Below are positions 1 through 8,272 of a stretch of DNA of 36,994 nucleotides, piece by piece (position 1 is the first letter of the stretch; every line of letters starts with the position of its first letter). The position numbers and the translations under genes are program-made. The DNA comes from Actinomycetota bacterium (GTDB taxonomy: Bacteria > Actinomycetota > Actinomycetes > Actinomycetales > Dermatophilaceae), in NCBI GenBank assembly GCA_020161845.1, contig JAIUNK010000038.1, positions 1 through 36,994 on the forward strand. The letters are read 5' to 3'. The notes beneath the pieces were generated by a model. The model did not search any database. It worked only from the letters and a program-made list of their open reading frames with translations, and had not been told where the DNA came from.

Positions 1-52
1 CGAGGCCTTCGGCGTCGCGTTGTTCGTATTCGCAGAAAACGGTGCGGCTCAT
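1..52 (-). CDS. yggX: YggX family Fe(II)-trafficking protein, N-terminal 17 codons
   Basis: Only the first 17 codons are inside the window; they read MSRTVFCEYEQRDAEGL. This matches the start of YggX, a small cytosolic protein linked to iron handling and protection of Fe-S clusters, including that of MutY. The conserved Cys at position 7 and the EGL motif are visible. The gene lies directly after mutY on the same strand with a 10-base gap, the same order as the mutY-yggX pair of gammaproteobacteria. This neighbourhood is the main support for the assignment. Confidence 0.8.
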   Translation of the reverse strand, partial: MSRTVFCEYEQRDAEGL

Positions 53-62
53 CGGGTGACCT

Positions 63-1139
63 TCAGCGTGGCGGCAGCTGCGCGACGAGCAGGGTGCGGA
101 TCGGGGCCGGGATGCCGAGGCCCGGCAGGTCCGCTGCATCGATCCAGCGCAGGTCGCCATTGTCGCGCACCGCCGGCTTCAGCGCGACCTCGCGCCAGGC
201 CAGCGGCTGCAGCGTGAGGCGATAGTGGGTGAACCCGTGCGCGATCGCGTCGAGCGCTTCGGCAACGTCGTAGCCGTCGCCGACGTGGCTGGCGAACCAT
301 GCGCGCGCGGCGTCGTGGTCGGGATGTTCGGGCAGTGACCACAGCGCGGCCCAGATGCCGGTCGATGCCCGGCGCTGCAGCAGCACGCGGCCCTCCGCAT
401 CGCGCAGCAGCAGGGCGAGCGCGTGGCGTTCCGGCAGCGGCTTGCCGGGCTTGGGCGTGGGCAGGTCGTCGACGCGGCCTTCGCGCAGCGCGATGCAGTC
501 GTGCTGCAGCGGGCACAGCACGCAGGCCGGATCGTGGCGCGTGCACAGCGTCGCGCCGAAATCCATCTGCGCCTGGGTGTAGTCGGCCATGCGCCCGTCG
601 GGCACGCCCTGCACGTGGCCTTCGGCGATCGCCCACAGTGTCTTTTCAACCGCGGGCGTGCCCGGCCAGCCATTGACGCCGTGCACGCGGCACAGCACGC
701 GCTTGACGTTGCCGTCGAGGATCGGGAAGCGGTCGCCCCAGGCCTGCGACAGGATCGCGCCGGCGGTGCTGCGGCCGATGCCGGGCAGGGCGAGCAGGGC
801 GTCGATGTCGCGCGGCAGGTCGCCGCCGTGGCGTTCGGCGCAGATGCGCGCGGCGGCGTGCAGGTTGCGCGCGCGGGCGTAATAGCCCAGGCCCGACCAC
901 AGCGCCAGCACGTCGTCGAGCGAAGCATCGGCCAGCGCGCGCACGTCGGGCAGCGCGGCGACGAAGCGCTCGAAATAGGGGATCACCACGCGCACCTGCG
1001 TCTGCTGCAGCATGATCTCCGACAGCCACACGCGGTAAGGCGTGCGTGGGTGCTGCCACGGCAGGTCATGGCGCCCGGATACGTCGAACCAGCGCAGCAG
1101 GTGCGTGGCGTAGGTATCGCTTGCAGGCGTGGTGTTCAT
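63..1139 (-). CDS. mutY: A/G-specific adenine DNA glycosylase MutY
   Basis: This 358-residue protein removes adenine mispaired with 8-oxoguanine in base excision repair. Visible in order are the catalytic Glu in SEIMLQQTQV, the helix-hairpin-helix LPGIGRSTAGAIL, the catalytic Asp in ILDGNVKRVLCRVHG, a Cys-x6-Cys-x2-Cys-x5-Cys [4Fe-4S] loop (CTRHDPACVLCPLQHDC), and a C-terminal Nudix-like domain that in this family reads 8-oxoG. The length is normal. The ATG at 1139 overlaps the stop of the upstream AsmA-like gene by four bases (ATGA), so the two are probably translationally coupled. The yggX start follows. Composition and neighbours are gammaproteobacterial, unlike the rest of the window. Confidence 0.95.
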   Translation of the reverse strand: MNTTPASDTYATHLLRWFDVSGRHDLPWQHPRTPYRVWLSEIMLQQTQVRVVIPYFERFVAALPDVRALADASLDDVLALWSGLGYYARARNLHAAARICAERHGGDLPRDIDALLALPGIGRSTAGAILSQAWGDRFPILDGNVKRVLCRVHGVNGWPGTPAVEKTLWAIAEGHVQGVPDGRMADYTQAQMDFGATLCTRHDPACVLCPLQHDCIALREGRVDDLPTPKPGKPLPERHALALLLRDAEGRVLLQRRASTGIWAALWSLPEHPDHDAARAWFASHVGDGYDVAEALDAIAHGFTHYRLTLQPLAWREVALKPAVRDNGDLRWIDAADLPGLGIPAPIRTLLVAQLPPR

Positions 1140-2458
1140 CGCGTCGGCGCCGCGAGAGGCGTGTCGTCGTCCTCGAACTCGATCGTCACGCCTTCCAGGC
1201 GTGCGCCGGACACTTCCACCCGCGGCGCTTGCAGACGGCCTTGCAGCGGCGGCAGCGGGGAATCCTGCGCGCCGGCGGCGGCCCAGTCGGCGATGGCCGG
1301 CACGCGCAGGCGGCCGTCGAAGCGCAGATCCTGCCCCGCACCGGATGCGCGGTCGTCGCGCACGACACGCAGCTGCAGCGGATCGGACAGGTCCGTGCTG
1401 CCGGCATACGCGATCGAGACCGAGAGCGGCGCCTGCGATTGGCCCAGCGGCGGCGGCAGTGCCGGCCAGTCCGCGGGCCACTGTGCAATGCGGCCATCCA
1501 GTTCGACCAGCAGCCTGCCGCCGAGCGCGAACCTGCCGCGCGCGTCGAACGTCGGCACCACGCCTGCGCCGCGCACCGCGATGCCCGCGGGCGCCAGGGT
1601 CGACGTGTCGCCATGCCTGCGTAGCGGGCCGTGCACGCCGAGCACGAAGGGAATCGAAGTGTCGCCGGAGACGTAGCGTGCGCTGGCGCCGAGGTGCAGC
1701 GGCAGCAGTTGCACGCCGTCGTTCCAATGCAGCGCGCCCGACAGCGTGATCCAAGCCGGCAGCTGCCAGCCATCGCGCTGCATGGCGACGTGGCCGGCCA
1801 CGCCGACGCCGCTGCCGCTGGCCTGGCGCATCAGCGTCGCCGCGAGGTTGAACGGCACGCGCGTGGCGTCATCGGCGTAGCGGCCGCGCAGCGTCGTGCG
1901 CAGCGGCTGCGCCGGCTGCAGGCGCGGGATGGACAGGTCGAGCGATTCGATCCGCCAGCCGTCGCCATCGACGCGGCCATCGCGCACGTGCACGCCTTCG
2001 GCCAGCGTCGGCAGCCGCGTGTCGCCCGGCGGGCGCGTGGCCAGCCAGTGCCGGAGCGCCGGCAGGTCGAGGGTCGGGGTTTCAAGTTCGATGCGGGTGA
2101 GGTCGAGCGGGTCGCCGAGGCTGCGCAGCGTGCTCCACGGCAGCGCGACCAGCACGCGGTCGACGCGCAGCAGCGGCGTGTCCGCGCCGGGTTCGCGCGC
2201 CACCACGTTGCGCACCACGAAGGTGGGGCGCTCGCCGAGGCGGGACGCGGGATCGCCCTCGGCGCTGATCTCGAGGTTGAGCGCCGCGCCCAGGTGCGCG
2301 AGCACCATCGGCACCATGCGTTCGGGCGGCAGCACGATCCACACCACCAGCCACAGCAGTGCCAGCAACAGCAGCGGGACCGCGCACAGCACCAGCAGCC
2401 ACCGCAGCCAGCGCCGGCGCGCCCGCGGGGCTCCGGCCTGGCCCGTCGCGGCGTTCAC
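1136..2458 (-). CDS. AsmA-like single-pass membrane protein (DUF748/AsmA type)
   Basis: The 440-residue product has a basic N-terminus followed by one long hydrophobic segment (about residues 17-40, LRWLLVLCAVPLLLLALLWL). A long beta-rich region without catalytic motifs follows, with phrases such as LNLEISAEGDPASRLGERPT typical of AsmA-type proteins. In this family an inner-membrane anchor carries a periplasmic beta domain implicated in outer-membrane lipid or protein homeostasis. The start is a GTG overlapping the ftsY stop (GTGA), and its own stop overlaps the mutY start, so ftsY, this gene and mutY form a tight operon. Family assignment is by overall appearance; the exact subfamily is uncertain. 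Confidence 0.65.
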   Translation of the reverse strand: MNAATGQAGAPRARRRWLRWLLVLCAVPLLLLALLWLVVWIVLPPERMVPMVLAHLGAALNLEISAEGDPASRLGERPTFVVRNVVAREPGADTPLLRVDRVLVALPWSTLRSLGDPLDLTRIELETPTLDLPALRHWLATRPPGDTRLPTLAEGVHVRDGRVDGDGWRIESLDLSIPRLQPAQPLRTTLRGRYADDATRVPFNLAATLMRQASGSGVGVAGHVAMQRDGWQLPAWITLSGALHWNDGVQLLPLHLGASARYVSGDTSIPFVLGVHGPLRRHGDTSTLAPAGIAVRGAGVVPTFDARGRFALGGRLLVELDGRIAQWPADWPALPPPLGQSQAPLSVSIAYAGSTDLSDPLQLRVVRDDRASGAGQDLRFDGRLRVPAIADWAAAGAQDSPLPPLQGRLQAPRVEVSGARLEGVTIEFEDDDTPLAAPTR

Positions 2459-3597
2459 CCGCCGAGGGCTTCGGGCAGCAGCGCGTCGACGAAGGCTTCG
2501 GCGTCGAACACGCGCAGGTCTTCGGGGCGTTCGCCGATGCCGGCGAAGCGGATCGGGATGCCGAACTCGCGCGCCAGCGCGAACACCACGCCGCCCTTGG
2601 CGGTGCCGTCGAGCTTGGTCACCACGAGCCCCGTGACGCCGACCGCGGCATGGAACTGGCGCAGCTGCGACAGCGCGTTCTGGCCGGTGGTGCCGTCGAT
2701 GACCATCAGTACTTCGTGCGGCGCGGTCGGGTCGAGCTTGCCGAGCACGCGGCGGATCTTGCCCAGTTCGGCCATCAGCCCGCCCTGCGTGTGCAGGCGG
2801 CCGGCGGTATCGGCGATCAGCACCTCGGTGCCGCGCGACTTCGCCGCCTGCAGCGCGTCGAACGCGACCGAGGCGGGATCGGCGTCCTGGCCCTGCGCGA
2901 TCACGGTGACGCCGTTGCGTTCGCCCCAGGCCTGCAGCTGCGCGACCGCGGCGGCGCGGAAGGTGTCGCCCGCGGCGAGCATCAGCGACCGGCCTTCGTC
3001 GCGGAAGCGGCGCGCAAGCTTGCCGATGGTGGTGGTCTTGCCGACGCCGTTGACGCCGACGGTGAGGATCACGAAGGGCTTCGCGCCGGCATCGATGGCC
3101 AGCGGCCGGGCGACAGGTTGCAGCAGCGCGACGAGTTCGGCGCGCAGCGCGGCAAGCAACGCATTGGCGTCGGCGAACTCGCGCGACTTCATGCGCTTGC
3201 GCAGGCCTTCGATCAATTGCGTGGTGGCGGCGACGCCGACGTCGGCGGTCAGCAGGGCGGTCTCGATCTCGTCGAGCAGGTCGTCGTCGAGCTTCGGGTT
3301 GCGCGAGAACAGGCCGCCGAACGAGCGCGCGAACGCGCTGCCGCGCAGGCGCTCGCGCCAGCCGGGCTTGCCGGCGGGCGCGGGCGGCGCGGCGTCGGGC
3401 GTGACGTCGGCGGGTGCCGGTTCGGGCGGTATCGCCTCCGGGATCGGCGCGGAACCGGTGTCGGCGGGCGCCGCATCCGGGAACGCGGCCGCCAGTTCGT
3501 CGACGCTGAAGCCGGCCTTGCGTCCCGCCGCGTCCTCGGCCGGCGGCATGGCCGTCGCGTCGGGGGCAGGCTTCTTGCGGCCAAACAGTCGGATCAT
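2455..3597 (-). CDS. ftsY: Signal recognition particle receptor FtsY
   Basis: This is a 380-residue SRP-receptor GTPase that docks ribosome-nascent chain complexes at the inner membrane. An acidic, Pro/Ala-rich A region (about residues 1-80) precedes the NG domain. GTPase motifs are clear: G1 GVNGVGKTTTIGKLA, the DTFRAAAVAQLQAW loop, G3 DTAGR, and G4 TKLDGTAKGG. The protein ends in GIGERPEDLRVFDAEAFVDA, the usual FtsY C-terminus. The start MIRLFGRKKP at 3597 fits FtsY proteins of Xanthomonadaceae-like bacteria. It is the first gene of the ftsY/AsmA/mutY run and is divergent from the exported-protein fragment at 3764. Confidence 0.95.
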   Translation of the reverse strand: MIRLFGRKKPAPDATAMPPAEDAAGRKAGFSVDELAAAFPDAAPADTGSAPIPEAIPPEPAPADVTPDAAPPAPAGKPGWRERLRGSAFARSFGGLFSRNPKLDDDLLDEIETALLTADVGVAATTQLIEGLRKRMKSREFADANALLAALRAELVALLQPVARPLAIDAGAKPFVILTVGVNGVGKTTTIGKLARRFRDEGRSLMLAAGDTFRAAAVAQLQAWGERNGVTVIAQGQDADPASVAFDALQAAKSRGTEVLIADTAGRLHTQGGLMAELGKIRRVLGKLDPTAPHEVLMVIDGTTGQNALSQLRQFHAAVGVTGLVVTKLDGTAKGGVVFALAREFGIPIRFAGIGERPEDLRVFDAEAFVDALLPEALGG

Positions 3598-3763
3598 CGG
3601 GCGGGTGCGCGGCCGGCAGGGGGTGTCCGGGAGGGCGCACATGCTATCACCCGGCCTGCGACGGTCCGTGACCGGGCGGTCGTGACCGCCAGCCCTTGTG
3701 CAGGCGCATCCGGATGCGGTTCCATCCCGCGCTGTTTCGTTCGATTCCCGCTGGAGGTTGTCG

Positions 3764-3880
3764 ATGCCGTTCGTTCGCCGCATTCGTCCGATCGCGTTCG
3801 CCCTGGTGCTGTCGGCCCCGCTGCTGGCGTCGGCCCATGCCGCCCTGGCGCAGGACGCCGCGCCGGTCCCGGGCGAAGCC
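3764..3880 (+). CDS. Exported protein, signal-peptide fragment cut at the assembly/recombination joint
   Basis: The ATG at 3764 has a good ribosome binding site (GGAGG, seven bases upstream). It encodes a clear Sec signal peptide: basic MPFVRRIRP, a hydrophobic core with ALVLSAPLLASAHAALA, and an AxA cleavage site before QDAAPVPGE. After about 40 codons the frame enters the start region of an oppositely oriented permease and reads through low-complexity sequence, so the true gene is truncated. The mature protein is not visible and I cannot name the family. An exported peptidase next to ftsY would be plausible in Xanthomonadaceae, but that is only a guess from synteny. Confidence 0.55.
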
Positions 3881-3910
3881 GCCACCGCCAGCGCCGCGAA
3901 CCCGCCGACG
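3875..3910. other. Junction between gammaproteobacterial and actinobacterial DNA
   Basis: Left of this interval all genes belong to a gammaproteobacterial ftsY-mutY-yggX neighbourhood. Right of it all genes are actinobacterial. Two unrelated genes in opposite orientation are both cut here: the exported protein reading rightwards from 3764 and the TauE/SafE permease reading leftwards from 3987. No transposase, integrase or tRNA lies at the joint. The shared stretch near 3888-3908 (rich in GCC and GCG) could be a short microhomology. An assembly chimera is the simplest explanation. Confidence 0.75.
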
Positions 3911-3987
3911 CTGGTCTTCGACAGGCCGATCACGACGGCGGCGAGGGCCAGGACCAGCCCTGGCACGGACAGTGGCTCGACAGGCAC
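3880..3987 (-). CDS. TauE/SafE (TSUP) family permease, N-terminal fragment
   Basis: From a GTG at 3987 with an AGGATAGG ribosome binding site, the minus strand reads 36 residues that form the first membrane helix of the TSUP family. The helix is LVLALAAVVIGLSKTSVGGF followed by AALAVA, with the family hallmark GLSKTSVGG (usually G.SKTG/A.GG). TSUP proteins are anion or sulfur-compound permeases of the cytoplasmic membrane. The reading frame then runs into unrelated sequence at the junction, so at least 85% of the gene is missing. It lies downstream of the EtfD-like gene, from which a strong hairpin separates it. Confidence 0.65.
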
Positions 3988-4082
3988 GGGCCCTATCCTG
4001 CCGCGCCGGCCCACCCGCGCCGGCAGCCCCCGCCCGTCCCGAGGCTGTCATCCTCGTGCAGTGGTCCCGACCGGGGTCGACA

Positions 4083-4138
4083 ACCGCTCGGCGCCCCCCT
4101 CTTCATACCGTGGTATGAGGAAGCGGGCGCCGAGCGGT
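4083..4138. terminator. Long inverted repeat between the EtfD-like gene and the TauE fragment
   Basis: A 13-bp perfect outer stem (ACCGCTCGGCGCC at 4083-4095, complement at 4126-4138) encloses a second perfect stem, TCATACC-GT-GGTATGA (4103-4118). Together they make one near-continuous hairpin of about 27 pairs. It sits 67 bases after the stop of the minus-strand EtfD-like gene and 95 bases before the TauE start, a position suited to a transcription terminator. There is no clear T-tract, as is common in actinobacteria. The inner 16-bp palindrome could also be a protein-binding site. Confidence 0.6.
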
Positions 4139-4204
4139 CGGGTCGGGTGCTGCGGTACGCCGGGTGCTTCGGGTACGCCGGGGGCGGCGGCGCGATCGAC
4201 GCCG

Positions 4205-7200
4205 TTAGCCGCCGAGGATCTTCATGGCCTCGGACGCCGGCATCGTGGTGCGCTCGCCGAGCGCTTCCCGCAGCTTGGCCCACTGGGCGTTGCCCGCAGC
4301 GACCGGGGCAGCGGCCGCAGGTGCTGCAGCAGCCGGCGCCGCCGACCGGGCGGGCACCTGCGCGGGCTCAGCCTTCGCCTCGGGGGCTGGTGTCGGCGCG
4401 GCCTCGGGCTTCGCTGGTGCCTCGGCCTCGGTCGGGGCCGTCGGCGCAGCGGCCGGCGACTTCGACTTCAGCACCGAGGCGAGCTTGACCGGGGCCTTCT
4501 TCGCCGGTGCCGCGGTTGCTTCCGGTGCGGCTGGCTCGGCCTGAGGCGCCGGAGCTGCCGCGGGGGCAGGTGCCGGTGCGGGGGCAGGAGCCGGTGCGGG
4601 GGCAGGAGCTGCCGCGGGCGCCGGTGCGGGGGCAGGAGCTGCCGCGGGCGCCGGTGCGGGAGCGGCCGCCGGGGCCTGGGCGGGGAGACTGCCCAGCACG
4701 GCCATGGCCTCGGACGCCGGGATCATGGTGCGGTCGCCGACCTTCTCGCGCAGAGCCGCCCATGCAGCAGCCCCGCCTGTAGGCGCCGCGACAGCCGGGG
4801 CCGCAGCTGGAGCGGCGGCCGGAGCCGGAGCTGGAGCTGGAGCTGCGGCAGCATCGGGTGCCGGGGCCGGAGCTACGGCGGGCGCAGGGGCCGGAGCCTC
4901 CGCGGCGGGGCCAGGAGCCGGGGCCGGAGCCTCGGCGGCGGGGGCCTCAGCGGCGGTGGCTGCTGGGGGCTGCTCTGGTGCCGCGGCCGGCTCGGCCTTG
5001 GCTGCAGCCGGTGCCGGCGTCGAACCCAACACGGCCAACGCCTCGGACGCGGGCATCGTCTTGCGGTCGCCGAGCTTTTCGCGCACCAGCGCCCAGGCCG
5101 CGGCGCCGGCAGCGCCAGCCGAAGGAGCGGCGGCGGAGACCGGAGCAGCAGTAGGTGCTGGAGCAGGCGGCGCGGTCTCGGGAGCCGCAGCGGCGGGCTC
5201 AGCGGGGGCGCTGGCAGCTGCGGCCGGGGCAGGTGCGGCAGGTTCAGCCGGGGCCGGAGCAGCTGGGGCGGCACCCATCGCGGCGAGCGCTTCCGCGGCC
5301 GACATCTTGCCCTTGGGCATGGTGGCGGCCGTCGCCGGTGCTGGCTGCGCAGCCGGTGTCTCGACCGGCGGCGCGACGGCCTCGGTCGCGTCGGTGTCGC
5401 CGCCCCCGACGGGGGCCTGCGCGGCCTCCTCCTCGGCACGCTCGAGCACGTCCTCGGCGGCCGGCGTGGTCGCCGTGTCGCCCTCGTTGGCCCCGGCCAG
5501 GTCGGCGTCGGTTTCCCCGGCCCGCTTCGACGCCTCGGCCTCGTCCCGGAACTCCCCGGCCGCCGCGGGCGCGGACGCACCCGGCGCCTCATCAAGAGGA
5601 GCCTCGACGACCTCGGCCGCCTCGGCCTTCACGACCTCAGCTGCCTCAACGGGCGCCGGTGCCGGAGCCGCGGCAGGCTCGGGTGCCCGATCGACGGGAG
5701 CGCGCACCGCCGCCAGCAGCATTTGTGCCACGTCGACAACCTCGACCTCGGCGCGCGCCGTACCGTTCTCCTTCTGCGCGTTCAGGCCGTCCGACAACAT
5801 GACCCGGCAGAACGGGCAGCCGATCGCGATCCGCTCGGCGCCGGTAGCGACGGCCTCCGCCGTACGGTTGGCGTTGATCCGTTCGCCGAGCTTCTCCTCC
5901 ATCCACATGCGCGCGCCGCCGGCGCCGCAGCAGAACGACTTTTCCTTGGAACGCGCCATCTCGGAGTACGACACGCCAGGCAGGGCGCCGAGCAGCTCGC
6001 GCGGCGGGGCGTACACGTGGTTGTGCCGGCCCAGGTAGCACGGGTCGTGGTAGGTGACGCTGCGTCCGGTGGAGGCGACGTCCTTGGCCGAGGCCACCTC
6101 GGGCCGGGACACCGGGGTCAGCTTGCGCTCGCGCACCAGCCGGTTGAGCAGCTGGGTGTGGTGGATGACCTCGTAGTTGCCGCCGAACAGCGGGTACTCG
6201 TTCTTCAGCGTGTTCAGGCAGTGCGGGCAGGTCACGACGATCTTGGTCGCCTGGGACTCGTTGAGGATCTCGATGTTCTGTGCGGCCAGCATCTGGAACA
6301 GGATCTCGTTGCCGGCCCGACGCGCCGAGTCACCGGTGCAGGACTCGCCCTCGCCGAGCACGGCGAAGGTGACGCCGGCGGTGTGCAGCAGCTCGGCCAC
6401 GGCGCGTGTGGTCTTCTTGGCGCGGTCTTCGTAGGCCCCGGCGCAGCCCACCCAGAAAAGGTAGTCGACCGACGCGAGCGACTCCACATCGGCGCCGACG
6501 ACGGGTACGTCGAACGGCAGGCCCTTGGCCCAGTCCATCCGATCCTTGGGCGCCATGCCCCACGGGTTGCCCTTGCCCTCCATATTCTTGAACAGGCCAC
6601 CCAGCTCGCCGGGGAAGGCCGATTCGATGAGCACCTGGTGACGGCGCATGTCGATGATGGAGTCGACGTGCTCGATGTCGACGGGGCACTGCTCGACGCA
6701 CGCGCCACACGTCGTACAGCTCCACAGGACGTCGCTGTCGATGATCGCGTCCGGGCCGAGCGCGTCGTACGCCCCGAGCGGGTACTTCTCCTCGTACCCC
6801 GTGGCGCCCACCAGCGGGATCTCCTCGAGCCGCTTGATGTGCTTGGGCTCGTCGTGGCGGGTGTCCTCGCTGGCCAGGATCCACGGCGCCTTCTCGTGCG
6901 CGTGATCGCGCAGGGTCATCACGAGCAGCTTCGGCGACAGGGGCTTGTCGGTGTTCCAGGCCGGACATTGGCTCTGGCAGCGACCGCACTCGGTGCAGGT
7001 GGTGAAGTCCAGCAGCGACTTCCAGGAGAAGTCCTCGGCCTTGCCGGCGCCCATCCGCGGCTCGCTCGGCTCGCCGTCGCCCTCGGGCTCCTCGCCCATC
7101 GCCTCGATGTCGGCCAGCGTCATCGGGGTGCCGGCCGGGGTCAGCATCGGACGGACCGCACCGAGCGCCGTACGGCCGGAGGACTCCCGCTTGAACCAGA

Positions 7201-7981
7201 TGTTGACGAAGGCCAGGAAGCGGTGCCAGGCCACGCCCATGGTGGGTTGGGTGGAGATGACGATCATCCACGCGAAGCTGATCAGGATCTTGAGCATCGC
7301 GAAGATGTAGATGGCCTCGTAGAGCTGCGGCAGTGCCTCCCGGCCCGAGCCCATGTAGCCCCACATGCCGGCCATCCAGCCGGTCAACGGGAAGTGCAGC
7401 AGCATGCTCTCGCCGGGGCTGTCGATCTGCACCATCCGCGCCTCGAGGGAGCGCAGCAGCAGGATCATGATCGTGACGCCGAGGATGGTGGCCTCGACGT
7501 AGTACGCCTGCCACCAGGTCGAGCCGAAGAACCGGCTGCGGCGACCGTGCACGCCGGCGGCCGAGCGCGGGTGGTTGCGTTGCCGGATCACGATCAGCGC
7601 GATGATGCCGACCAGGCCGCCCCAGCCGAGCAGCTCGACCAGCCATTCGAACGGCGGGAAGTGCCCGATGATCGGCAGCCGGAACTCCGGCCAGACCAGC
7701 TGGAAGAACGCGTTGACCAGCGTGGAGAAGAGCACGAAGAAGCTGACGGCCACGAACCAGTGCGCCAGCGACACGATCGGCAGGCGCTTCATCCGGGTGT
7801 GGAACAGGAACTCCTTGATCACGACCCAGGTGCGTTGCAGCGGACGGTCCGTGCGCGTCGGGTCGGCGGTGCCCATCCGGAAGACCTGGGAGTAGGTCCA
7901 CACCCGCCGGAACAGCATGATCCAGCCGAGCGACGGGACGACGAGGCACAGCACGATCGCCGTGATCTGGAGCGCTGACAT
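4205..7981 (-). CDS. EtfD-like membrane Fe-S oxidoreductase with long Ala/Pro-rich repeat tail
   Basis: Numbered from MSALQITAIV at 7981, the protein has 1,258 residues. About six membrane helices (residues 3-245) resemble a NarI/HdrE-type haem membrane domain. Two [4Fe-4S] motifs follow: CTECGRCQSQCP (about 329) and CTTCGACVEQCP (about 422). Then come two CCG-type domains with CPHC (585), DPCYLGRHN (646), SFCCGAGGARMW (682) and GCPFC (721). This layout is that of HdrD/GlpC-like oxidoreductases such as M. tuberculosis EtfD (Rv0338c), which takes electrons from ETF during fatty-acid oxidation. The core ends near residue 760. The last 500 residues are Ala/Pro linkers carrying four copies of a short motif (see the repeat entry). 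The upstream in-frame extension to 8134 lacks homology-like features, so the start at 7981 is preferred. Confidence 0.85.
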   Translation of the reverse strand: MSALQITAIVLCLVVPSLGWIMLFRRVWTYSQVFRMGTADPTRTDRPLQRTWVVIKEFLFHTRMKRLPIVSLAHWFVAVSFFVLFSTLVNAFFQLVWPEFRLPIIGHFPPFEWLVELLGWGGLVGIIALIVIRQRNHPRSAAGVHGRRSRFFGSTWWQAYYVEATILGVTIMILLLRSLEARMVQIDSPGESMLLHFPLTGWMAGMWGYMGSGREALPQLYEAIYIFAMLKILISFAWMIVISTQPTMGVAWHRFLAFVNIWFKRESSGRTALGAVRPMLTPAGTPMTLADIEAMGEEPEGDGEPSEPRMGAGKAEDFSWKSLLDFTTCTECGRCQSQCPAWNTDKPLSPKLLVMTLRDHAHEKAPWILASEDTRHDEPKHIKRLEEIPLVGATGYEEKYPLGAYDALGPDAIIDSDVLWSCTTCGACVEQCPVDIEHVDSIIDMRRHQVLIESAFPGELGGLFKNMEGKGNPWGMAPKDRMDWAKGLPFDVPVVGADVESLASVDYLFWVGCAGAYEDRAKKTTRAVAELLHTAGVTFAVLGEGESCTGDSARRAGNEILFQMLAAQNIEILNESQATKIVVTCPHCLNTLKNEYPLFGGNYEVIHHTQLLNRLVRERKLTPVSRPEVASAKDVASTGRSVTYHDPCYLGRHNHVYAPPRELLGALPGVSYSEMARSKEKSFCCGAGGARMWMEEKLGERINANRTAEAVATGAERIAIGCPFCRVMLSDGLNAQKENGTARAEVEVVDVAQMLLAAVRAPVDRAPEPAAAPAPAPVEAAEVVKAEAAEVVEAPLDEAPGASAPAAAGEFRDEAEASKRAGETDADLAGANEGDTATTPAAEDVLERAEEEAAQAPVGGGDTDATEAVAPPVETPAAQPAPATAATMPKGKMSAAEALAAMGAAPAAPAPAEPAAPAPAAAASAPAEPAAAAPETAPPAPAPTAAPVSAAAPSAGAAGAAAWALVREKLGDRKTMPASEALAVLGSTPAPAAAKAEPAAAPEQPPAATAAEAPAAEAPAPAPGPAAEAPAPAPAVAPAPAPDAAAAPAPAPAPAAAPAAAPAVAAPTGGAAAWAALREKVGDRTMIPASEAMAVLGSLPAQAPAAAPAPAPAAAPAPAPAPAAAPAPAPAPAPAPAPAPAAAPAPQAEPAAPEATAAPAKKAPVKLASVLKSKSPAAAPTAPTEAEAPAKPEAAPTPAPEAKAEPAQVPARSAAPAAAAPAAAAPVAAGNAQWAKLREALGERTTMPASEAMKILGG
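4208..5325 (-). repeat. Protein repeats in the EtfD-like C-terminal tail (one half, three full copies)
   Basis: Three copies of a motif of about 26 residues, W-x2-LRE-x-LG-[DE]-R-x3-PASEA-[LM]-x-[VI]-LG, lie near residues 960-985 (WALVREKLGDRKTMPASEAL), 1071-1097 (WAALREKVGDRTMIPASEAM) and 1231-1257 (WAKLREALGERTTMPASEAM). A shorter copy, GKMSAAEALAAMG, lies near residue 888. They are separated by 85-135 residue linkers made almost only of Ala, Pro, Glu and Thr, like the swinging linkers of acyltransferase E2 subunits. The conserved Trp, LRE and PASEA positions imply a folded two-helix unit. I do not recognise the motif as a named domain. Confidence 0.75.
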
Positions 7982-8140
7982 GCTGCGATGATACGGAGCG
8001 GGGTGGTCGCGGATGGCTCGAAGGCCTGTGACGTCTCTCTCGAGCGGGACATTTCGACCGGTGACCTGCGGGTTGGTTACTGGTCGGTAGAGGACGCTCG
8101 CCCACCACCGGTCAATCCGTGAGACGGCATGCATAAGACT

Positions 8141-8170
8141 TTGTTGGAATATTCATAACGGTCCTACTGT
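8141..8170 (+). promoter_or_regulatory. Candidate sigma-70-type promoter for cysK
   Basis: TTGTTG at 8141 and TACTGT at 8165 are spaced 18 bases apart, in a locally A+T-rich stretch (GAATATTCATAA) that stands out from very G+C-rich surroundings. It is about 100 bases upstream of the cysK ATG, in the spacer that also serves the divergent EtfD-like gene. The palindrome-like GAATATTC inside the spacer could bind a regulator. This is sequence inspection only. Confidence 0.3.
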
Positions 8171-8272
8171 TGCCCGGGGACGGACGTGACGACCGTCCAC
8201 GTCTGTGACCCACCGACGACCTACCGCTGACTTACCCACGACCAACCGCCGACATCAGGGGATTGACACGAC

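Noticed and set aside
1631-3685. Long plus-strand frame opposite the AsmA-like gene and ftsY
   Set aside because: Antisense to FtsY with all GTPase motifs on the other strand; no motifs of its own.
3698-7978. Very long plus-strand open frame (over 1,400 codons) opposite the EtfD-like gene
   Set aside because: It is the antisense shadow of a G+C-rich gene; the translation is Arg/Gly/His-rich without domains, while the minus strand has unmistakable Fe-S motifs.
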